20,562 nucleotides of DNA, taken from assembly GCA_964490725.1 (NCBI GenBank), contig CAZBDU010000100.1:1-20562 (forward strand). The letters run 5' to 3'. A model generated the notes under the pieces. It saw only the letters and a list, made by a program, of their open reading frames with translations. It was not told where the DNA came from and made no database searches. This stretch comes from CAZBDU01 sp964490725. Lineage in GTDB: Bacteria > Spirochaetota > Spirochaetia > SZUA-6 > DRHE01. This document shows positions 15,782 through 20,562 of this stretch, in pieces; the first letter of the stretch is position 1; the number at the start of each line of letters is the position of its first letter. The position numbers were made by a program, and so were the translations under genes.

Positions 15782-15839
15782 TGCTGCAAATGCTTCAAAT
15801 CGGATTTTGATACGAATTTTAGAAACCGGGAGGAACCCC

Positions 15840-17081
15840 GTGGATCTCGACAAGGTGAGAGTGAATGGAGCCCGCCTCAGGCAGAGCCTCGAAGAGATGG
15901 CCCGCATCGGAGCCACGCCGGGTGGAGGCGTCCAGCGCCTGGCACTGTCCGCCGAGGACAGGCGGGCCAGAGAGCTGTTCATCCGCTGGCTGAAGGAGCT
16001 GGACCTGGAGGTCACGGTCGACCAGATGGGAAGCATCTTCGGCAGGCGGCCGGGGAGGAGCAATGACCTGCCGCCCGTGATGAGCGGCTCGCACATCGAC
16101 AGCCAGCCCAAAGGGGGCCGTTTCGACGGCATCCTGGGGGTGATGGGCGCTGTGGAGGTGATGCGCACCCTGCACGAGAAGAAGATCGAGACCGAGCGCC
16201 CAGTGACGATCGTGGACTGGACCAACGAGGAAGGCTCTCGTTTCGCTCCGGCGATGATTGCCTCGGGGGTGTGGGCCGGGGCGCTGGACCGCGACTGGGC
16301 CTACGCCCGCACGGACATCAACGGCAAGAAGCAGGGAGAGGAGCTGGAGCGCATTGGTTTCAAGGGCAAGGCGGAGGCGCGGAAGTTCCCGCTGCACGCC
16401 TACTTCGAGTACCACATCGAGCAGGGACCCATCCTGGAGCGCGAGGGCAAGACTATCGGCGCTCCCAAGGGCATCGTCTGCCTGCACTGGTACGACGTCT
16501 ACCTGACCGGCACCGCCAACCAGGTGGGGCCCACCCCGATGGAAGGACGCCACGACGCCCTTTGCGCCGCCGCCGAGATGATCCTGAAGGTCAACCAGGT
16601 CCCGGAGAAGATGGGCGGCAACCTGGTGGCCACGGTGGGAGAGATCCAGAACTACCCCAACTCGCGCAACATCATTCCCGACCGGGTCCATTTCACCGTG
16701 GACCTGCGCTCCTGGGATGACGAGCTGGCCATCCGCGCCTGGGAGTCGCTGAAGAAGGACTTCCAGCAGATCGCCGACCGCCGGGGCACCCCCATCGGCA
16801 TGGAGGAGACCTGGCGCTGCCCCCACGCCCCCTTCGACGAGCGGCTGGTGCAGCGCGTCCTGGAAACCGCCGAAGAGCTGGGCTACTCGAGGCTGCACAT
16901 GGTAAGCGGAGCGGGTCACGACGCGAGCTACGTCAACCAGGTAGCCCCCACCGCCATGATCTTCGTCCCCTCCATCGGCGGCCGCAGCCACGTGGAGGTG
17001 GAGAAGACCACCTGGGAGGACTGCGAGAAGGGGGCCAACGTCCTGCTGCACAGCATACTGAAAAGCGCAAACGAGAAGTAG
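15840..17081 (+). CDS. M20-family Zn-dependent amidohydrolase (allantoate amidohydrolase / N-carbamoyl-amino-acid hydrolase type)
   Basis: This 413-residue binuclear metal hydrolase belongs to the hydantoinase/carbamoylase branch of peptidase family M20. Metal-ligand and catalytic motifs are intact: GSHIDSQP with H85, GGRFDGILG with D96, the TNEEGSRF pair E130-E131, EYHIEQGP with H192, and GRSHVE with H384. The dimerisation domain is inserted at about 210-330. This branch cleaves N-carbamoyl amino acids, allantoate, ureidoglycine or N-acyl amides; the substrate cannot be fixed. The open frame runs far upstream, but GTG at 15840 is preceded by GGGAGG (15828-15833) and falls downstream of the promoter, so it is the start. 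It is divergent from lysR and probably its target. A NimA-like gene follows 5 bases downstream. Confidence 0.92.
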   Translation: MDLDKVRVNGARLRQSLEEMARIGATPGGGVQRLALSAEDRRARELFIRWLKELDLEVTVDQMGSIFGRRPGRSNDLPPVMSGSHIDSQPKGGRFDGILGVMGAVEVMRTLHEKKIETERPVTIVDWTNEEGSRFAPAMIASGVWAGALDRDWAYARTDINGKKQGEELERIGFKGKAEARKFPLHAYFEYHIEQGPILEREGKTIGAPKGIVCLHWYDVYLTGTANQVGPTPMEGRHDALCAAAEMILKVNQVPEKMGGNLVATVGEIQNYPNSRNIIPDRVHFTVDLRSWDDELAIRAWESLKKDFQQIADRRGTPIGMEETWRCPHAPFDERLVQRVLETAEELGYSRLHMVSGAGHDASYVNQVAPTAMIFVPSIGGRSHVEVEKTTWEDCEKGANVLLHSILKSANEK

Positions 17082-17086
17082 CGCCG

Positions 17087-17563
17087 GTGCGCAGCCAGGA
17101 CAGGAAGCTCACCGACCGCCGGGCCATCGAGGAGCTGCTCAGCAGGGCGCAGGTGGGGCGGCTGGGGCTGGCCGACCCTGCCTCTCCTGCCCCCCTCCCC
17201 TACGTGGTCCCGGTCCACTTCGCCTACCGGGCGGGGCGTCTCTACGTTCACTGCGCACCCGCCGGGATGAAGCTGGAGATCCTGCAGCGGAACGATCGCG
17301 TCTGCCTGGAAGTTGACGAGCTGCTGGGCGTGCGGCCCGCCCGGACCGCCTGCGGCTACTCCACGGCCTATCGCAGCCTCATCGCCTTCGGGCGGGCCCG
17401 CCTTCTGGACTCGCCGGCGGAGAAACGCGACGCCCTGGAGGCCCTGGTGGAGAAATACGCCTCGCGACGCCTGCCCGTGGACGAGGCGGCGCTGGCGACG
17501 GTGGCCGTTCTGTCGATCCAGGTCCAAAGGATCACCGCCAAGGCGGCCCCCGAGACCGGCTGA
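17087..17563 (+). CDS. NimA-like PNPOx-family flavin-binding protein
   Basis: This 158-residue protein belongs to the nitroimidazole-resistance (NimA)-like branch of the pyridoxamine 5'-phosphate oxidase fold. Typical blocks are VGRLGLADP (23-31), PYVVPVHFAYRAGRLYVHCAPAGMKLE (38-64) and NDRVCLEVDE (69-78), then YRSLIAFGRARLL (about 95-107) and a C-terminal helix-strand pair. Members bind FMN or heme and are often annotated as flavin-nucleotide-binding; the reaction is unknown. The GTG start lies 5 bases after the hydrolase stop, without its own clear ribosome site, so it is translated by coupling in the hydrolase operon. It is only distantly similar to the other PNPOx-fold protein of this window at 2338. 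Confidence 0.85.
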   Translation: MRSQDRKLTDRRAIEELLSRAQVGRLGLADPASPAPLPYVVPVHFAYRAGRLYVHCAPAGMKLEILQRNDRVCLEVDELLGVRPARTACGYSTAYRSLIAFGRARLLDSPAEKRDALEALVEKYASRRLPVDEAALATVAVLSIQVQRITAKAAPETG

Positions 17564-17610
17564 CGCTTCCGCTTCCCCCCTCACCTCTCGCCTCCTTTGT
17601 GCGGCTGCGC

Positions 17611-17616
17611 TATAAT
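17611..17616 (+). promoter_or_regulatory. -10 element before the aldolase-kinase unit
   Basis: A perfect TATAAT lies 31 bases ahead of the aldolase ATG in a very GC-rich stretch. The -35 region at the expected distance is poor, so an activator may be needed. Confidence 0.45.
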
Positions 17617-17647
17617 CGCGGCAACGCATGCGCCTGGAGGAACAGCG

Positions 17648-18547
17648 ATGAAGAGCACCGCCCAGTATATGCTGGCCGCCCGCAAGGCGGGCCTGGGGAT
17701 TCCCGCTTTCAACATTCCCTACCTGCCGATGGTGGAACCGGTGGCGCAGGCGGTGGTGGACGAGGACTCCTTCGCCCTGATCGAGGTGGCCCGCCTGGAA
17801 TGGGAGAAGTTCGAGAGCCGCAGCCTGGAGTCGGTGGCCGAGGAGTTTCAAAGGTGGGCGAACCTGGATCACCTGCGGCTGCACCTGGACCACATCCCGG
17901 TGGTGGACGAGGATCACAGGCGGGTGGAGTATCTGCCTCTCATTCACCGGGCCATTCGCGCCGGCTACGGATCGGTGATGCTGGACGGCTCCCGCCTCTC
18001 CCTGGAGGACAACATCCGCGCCACCCGTGAGGTGGCGGAGGCCGCGCACGCTGCGGGCATCCCCTGCGAAGCCGAGCTCGGTGCAGTGCTGGGCCACGAG
18101 GAGGGCCCCATGCCGCCCTACGAGGAGCTGTTTCGCTCCGGCAAGGGATTCACCGACCCCGAGGAAGCGCAGCGCTTCGTGCAGGAGAGCGGCTGCGACT
18201 GGCTTTCCGTGGCCGTCGGCAGCGTCCACGGGGCCATCTCCCGGGCCCAGCGCGATGGGAAGAAGGTGGAGGCCCGCCTGAACCTGGAGCATCTGCAGAG
18301 GCTCTCCGAGGTCACGGGCATCCCGCTGGTGCTTCACGGGGGCTCCGGGATCCGGCCGGAGCACGTGCGCCGGGCCTTCACTCAGGGCATCAGCAAGCTC
18401 AACGTGGGCACGGAGATCCGCCAGGTCTACGAGGCGGCGTTGCGCCGGTCCGGGAGCGTGGAGGCGGCCTCGGAGGCCCTTTACGGCCGGACCCGCGAGC
18501 TGATCCGGGAGGTGTACGGGCTTTCCGGTTCCCGGGGCAGGCTGTGA
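17648..18547 (+). CDS. Class II (zinc) ketose-phosphate aldolase, FbaA/GatY-KbaY family
   Basis: This 299-residue zinc aldolase splits a phosphorylated ketose into dihydroxyacetone phosphate and an aldehyde. GIPAFNIPYLPMVEPV is the N-terminal family block. LHLDHI (78-83) holds catalytic D81 and zinc ligand H82, EAELG follows at about 141-145, SVHGA gives zinc ligand H194, LHGGSGI gives H230 and the phosphate-binding GGSG loop, and KLNVGTEIR (250-258) closes the phosphate site. The VARLEWEKFESRS insertion (about 47-59) differs from classic FbaA and GatY, so the substrate may be non-standard. The ATG at 17648 follows TGGAGG at 7 bases; an upstream in-frame ATG lacks this. It is translationally coupled to the FGGY kinase by a GTGA overlap, so the kinase probably makes the aldolase substrate. 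Confidence 0.9.
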   Translation: MKSTAQYMLAARKAGLGIPAFNIPYLPMVEPVAQAVVDEDSFALIEVARLEWEKFESRSLESVAEEFQRWANLDHLRLHLDHIPVVDEDHRRVEYLPLIHRAIRAGYGSVMLDGSRLSLEDNIRATREVAEAAHAAGIPCEAELGAVLGHEEGPMPPYEELFRSGKGFTDPEEAQRFVQESGCDWLSVAVGSVHGAISRAQRDGKKVEARLNLEHLQRLSEVTGIPLVLHGGSGIRPEHVRRAFTQGISKLNVGTEIRQVYEAALRRSGSVEAASEALYGRTRELIREVYGLSGSRGRL

Positions 18548-20046
18548 GCCTCCTGGGCATCGACGTGGGGACCACGGGCTGCAAGGCGGTGGTCTTCACG
18601 GCGGAAGGGGCGCTGCTGGCCTCGGCCTACCGGGAGTACGACTACCGGGCCGCCCGGCCGGGGGAGGCGGTGCTGGATTCCCGGGCCGTCTGGGGGAAGA
18701 TCCGCGGCGCGATTCGAGAAGCCTGCGGCTCGGCGGAGGAGCCGGTCCAGGCGCTGGCGGTCTCCTCCATGGGAGAGGCGGTGGTTCCGGTGAGCCGGGA
18801 CCGCTCGATCCTGGGCCCCTCGATCCTGAACTTCGACACCCGCGGCCAGGAATACCTGCCGCAGCTCCGCTCCGCCGTGAGCGACGAGGAGCTGTTCCGT
18901 CTGAACGGCAACACCTGGGGAAACGTGTACGGCGTCACCAAGCTGATGTGGCTCCGGGAGCACCGGCCTGCGCTGTACGAACGGGCCGATCGCCTGCTGC
19001 TATGGGCCGGCTTCGTGGCCTTCATGCTGGGGGGCGAACCGTCGGTGGACTACTCCCTGGCCAATCGCACCCTGCTGTTCGACCTGGACGCCCGGGAGTG
19101 GTCGGACCGGCTGCTTTCCCTTTCGGGGCTGGACCGGGAGAAGCTACCGCGGCCGGTGCCCGCGGGCACCGTGGTCGGCAGGCTGCGCCCGGAGCTTGCC
19201 CCGGAGCTGAACGTGCCGGCAGGCACTCCCATCGTCATCGGGGCGCACGATCAGTGCTCCAACGCGGTGGGCTGCGGGGTGACCCGCAGCGGCAGCGCCA
19301 TGTTCGGCATGGGGACCTATCTGTGCGTCTTGCCCGTGTACACGCAGCGCCCCGCCGCCGGGTTGATGGTCCCACGCGGCCTCCCGGCGGAGCACCATGC
19401 GGTGCCTGACCGGTTCGTGACCTTCATCTACAACATGTCCGGCGCCATCGTGAAGTGGTTCCGCAACACCGCGGCCGCCGAGGAGCACCGCCAGGCGCAG
19501 GAGCGCGGGGAGGACGCCTACGATCGGCTCTTCGCCGAGCTGCCTTCCGGGCCGAGCAGCCTGACGGTGCTGCCGCACTTCTGTCCCATGGGGCCGCCGG
19601 AGTTCCAGAGCGACTCCAGCGGCGTCATCACCGGCCTCACCCTGGAGACCAGGCGCGGCGACATCCTCAAGGGCATCCTGGAAGGGGCGCTGTTCTCCAT
19701 GCGCGAGGGGGTGGAGCTGCTTCCCCAGGTGGGGATCACCGTGGAGAGCTACCGCGCCGCCGGAGGCGGCAGCCGCTCGGAGCACTGGGTGCAGCTGTGC
19801 TGCGACATCCTGGACCGGCCCTTCATCCGGCCGCGTGTGACCGAGGCCGGCGCGCTGGGCGCCGCGGTGGCCGCCGGCGCGGGGACAGGGCTGTTCGACT
19901 CCATGGACCAGGGGGCGGAGGCCATGGTCCACCTGGACCGCACCTTCGAGCCTCGCCCCGAGCGGGTGCGCCTCTACGACGAGCGCTACGAACGCTACCG
20001 CCGGCTCTGGCCGCTTCTCAGGGAGTTCCTCACGGGCCGGCCCTGA
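18544..20046 (+). CDS. FGGY-family carbohydrate kinase (xylulokinase-like)
   Basis: This 500-residue sugar kinase of the FGGY family phosphorylates a pentose, hexose or polyol with ATP. The N-terminal phosphate loop is GIDVGTTGCKAV (5-16). LAVSSMGEAVVPV (71-83) forms part of the sugar site, and IGAHDQCSNAVGCG (232-245) carries the catalytic base D236. A MGTYLCV adenosine-side strand follows, and AAGGGSRSEHWVQLCCDILDRP is the C-terminal ATPase motif. The substrate is not identifiable; the sugar-site loops are not typical of XylB, GlpK or AraB. The GTG start overlaps the aldolase stop (GTGA), so the pair is coupled. The last 16 codons lie inside a 98-bp tandem duplication, and the second copy puts a near-identical peptide end in another frame downstream. 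Confidence 0.9.
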   Translation: MSLLGIDVGTTGCKAVVFTAEGALLASAYREYDYRAARPGEAVLDSRAVWGKIRGAIREACGSAEEPVQALAVSSMGEAVVPVSRDRSILGPSILNFDTRGQEYLPQLRSAVSDEELFRLNGNTWGNVYGVTKLMWLREHRPALYERADRLLLWAGFVAFMLGGEPSVDYSLANRTLLFDLDAREWSDRLLSLSGLDREKLPRPVPAGTVVGRLRPELAPELNVPAGTPIVIGAHDQCSNAVGCGVTRSGSAMFGMGTYLCVLPVYTQRPAAGLMVPRGLPAEHHAVPDRFVTFIYNMSGAIVKWFRNTAAAEEHRQAQERGEDAYDRLFAELPSGPSSLTVLPHFCPMGPPEFQSDSSGVITGLTLETRRGDILKGILEGALFSMREGVELLPQVGITVESYRAAGGGSRSEHWVQLCCDILDRPFIRPRVTEAGALGAAVAAGAGTGLFDSMDQGAEAMVHLDRTFEPRPERVRLYDERYERYRRLWPLLREFLTGRP

Positions 20047-20193
20047 AGCCGCTGCCGGCCTACGCGTCCTCTCGGCTCACCCGGCGACCAGGGCGCCGCC
20101 GGCTCTGGCCGCTTCTCAGGGAGTTCCTCACGGGCCGGGCCTGAAGCCGCTGCCGGCCTACGCGTCCTCTCGGCTCACCCGGCGGCCAGGGCG
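19998..20193. repeat. 98-bp tandem duplication covering the kinase 3' end
   Basis: Copy 1 (19998-20095) and copy 2 (20096-20193) match at 96 of 98 bases; an 8-base start of a third copy follows (20194-20201). Copy 1 contains the last 16 codons and stop of the FGGY kinase and about 49 bases after it. As 98 is not a multiple of 3, copy 2 is outside the kinase frame and is not translated with it. This looks like a recent slippage or unequal-crossover event. Confidence 0.95.
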
Positions 20194-20202
20194 CCGCCGG
20201 CG

Positions 20203-20219
20203 GCCTGCGCGCGGCAGGC
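20203..20219. terminator. GC hairpin between the convergent kinase and TonB-like genes
   Basis: GCCTGC (20203-20208), loop GCGCG and GCAGGC (20214-20219) form a 6-bp stem just before the stop of the convergent TonB-like gene. No T-tract is present; a terminator role is suggested only by the position. Confidence 0.3.
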
Positions 20220-20222
20220 GCC

Positions 20223-20562
20223 TCAGCCCGGCGTGATCACGTAGGTGATGCGCCCGGTAACGTTGCCGCCGCCGCTCGCGGGGGTGAACTTCCAGCGCCG
20301 CAGCGCGTCCTCGACCGCCGTGTCCACGTCGCTGATCCCCGAGCTCTTCTCCACCTCCAGGCCGATGAGCACCCCCGCAGGAGTCAGGATGAACCCCACG
20401 GTCACCACGAGCTGCCTTGCCTCGCGCTTCACCCAGTCCGGGATCTGCGGCTGGGGGGTGGCCATGGTGTCGCGCCCCTCGGTGGGGTTGTCGAACTCGA
20501 TCACCGCTCCGTCGCCTCCCGCGCCGGCGGCCGCCGGGGAGGCCACCCCGCCGGAGCCGGCC
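20223..20562 (-). CDS. TonB-like protein, C-terminal domain (5' part outside the window)
   Basis: The last 113 codons of a TonB-family energy-transducing protein are seen; the frame is open to the right edge, so the start and the expected N-terminal membrane anchor are missing. The first visible part is rich in Gly, Ala and Ser, like the periplasmic linker. From IPDWVKREARQLVV onwards comes the TonB C-terminal fold: VVTVGFILTPAGVLIGLEVEKSSG, DTAVEDALRRWKFTPA and a final beta strand GRITYVITPG. The short interior GTG at 20546 is not a likely true start, because the linker continues upstream of it. TonB couples ExbBD proton flow to outer-membrane transporters, so the cell has an outer membrane. 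It is convergent with the kinase. Confidence 0.85.
   Translation of the reverse strand, partial: AGSGGVASPAAAGAGGDGAVIEFDNPTEGRDTMATPQPQIPDWVKREARQLVVTVGFILTPAGVLIGLEVEKSSGISDVDTAVEDALRRWKFTPASGGGNVTGRITYVITPG

Noticed and set aside
14811..15839. Upstream extension of the M20 hydrolase frame across lysR
   Set aside because: It is antisense to lysR and precedes the hydrolase promoter; GTG at 15840 has a GGGAGG site and starts the conserved domain.

Overview
This is a gene-dense, GC-rich bacterial window. It is most likely from a high-GC member of the Spirochaetota. The main hint is the solute-binding protein at 8571, whose leader ends in Leu-Phe-Ala-Gly-Gly-Lys-Gln-Glu with no lipobox cysteine, a form often seen in spirochaete binding proteins. 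The phylum is an inference. No rRNA, tRNA, CRISPR, insertion sequence or phage gene was seen.

Layout. (1) Positions 1-2778, minus strand: an operon reading from a small PNPOx-fold flavin/heme-binding-type protein into pyruvate dehydrogenase E1 alpha, E1 beta and the lipoyl start of E2, which runs off the left edge. The subunits resemble the mitochondrial/alphaproteobacterial PDH type. (2) 2984-6984, plus strand: a lone GcvH-like lipoyl carrier almost fused to a ThiF/MoeB-type E1-like adenylyltransferase, then a YyaL/SPATA20-type thioredoxin-domain protein and a CxxC redoxin. (3) 7040-8269, minus: an MFS transporter. (4) 8571-14802, plus: a six-gene operon made of a CUT1-type ABC importer (binding protein and two permeases, no ATPase), a PEP mutase with all recognisable catalytic residues and the EDK(x5)NS signature, a beta-hydroxyacid dehydrogenase of the DUF1932 type, and an LDH2/ComC-type 2-hydroxyacid dehydrogenase. 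(5) 14799-15692, minus: a LysR regulator, divergent from an M20 amidohydrolase (15840) and a NimA-like PNPOx protein (17087). A GTTGT-N11-ACAAC operator lies between regulator and hydrolase. (6) 17648-20046: a class II aldolase translationally coupled to an FGGY sugar kinase. A 98-bp tandem duplication covers the kinase 3' end. (7) 20223 to the right edge, minus: the C-terminus of a TonB-like protein.

How the genes may work together. The most interesting block is region 4. PEP mutase is normally the first step of phosphonate biosynthesis and is usually pulled forward by phosphonopyruvate decarboxylase. Here no decarboxylase is present. The mutase is instead in an operon with an importer and two 2- or 3-hydroxyacid dehydrogenases, one from the family that contains sulfolactate dehydrogenase. 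Sulfolactate is the sulfonate analogue of phosphonolactate. A consistent but unproven reading is a catabolic route: import a hydroxylated phosphonate, oxidise it to phosphonopyruvate, and let PEP mutase run in its favoured direction to PEP. A reductive biosynthetic route (PEP to phosphonopyruvate to phosphonolactate) is the main alternative. The aldolase-kinase pair looks like a separate module for an unidentified ketose.
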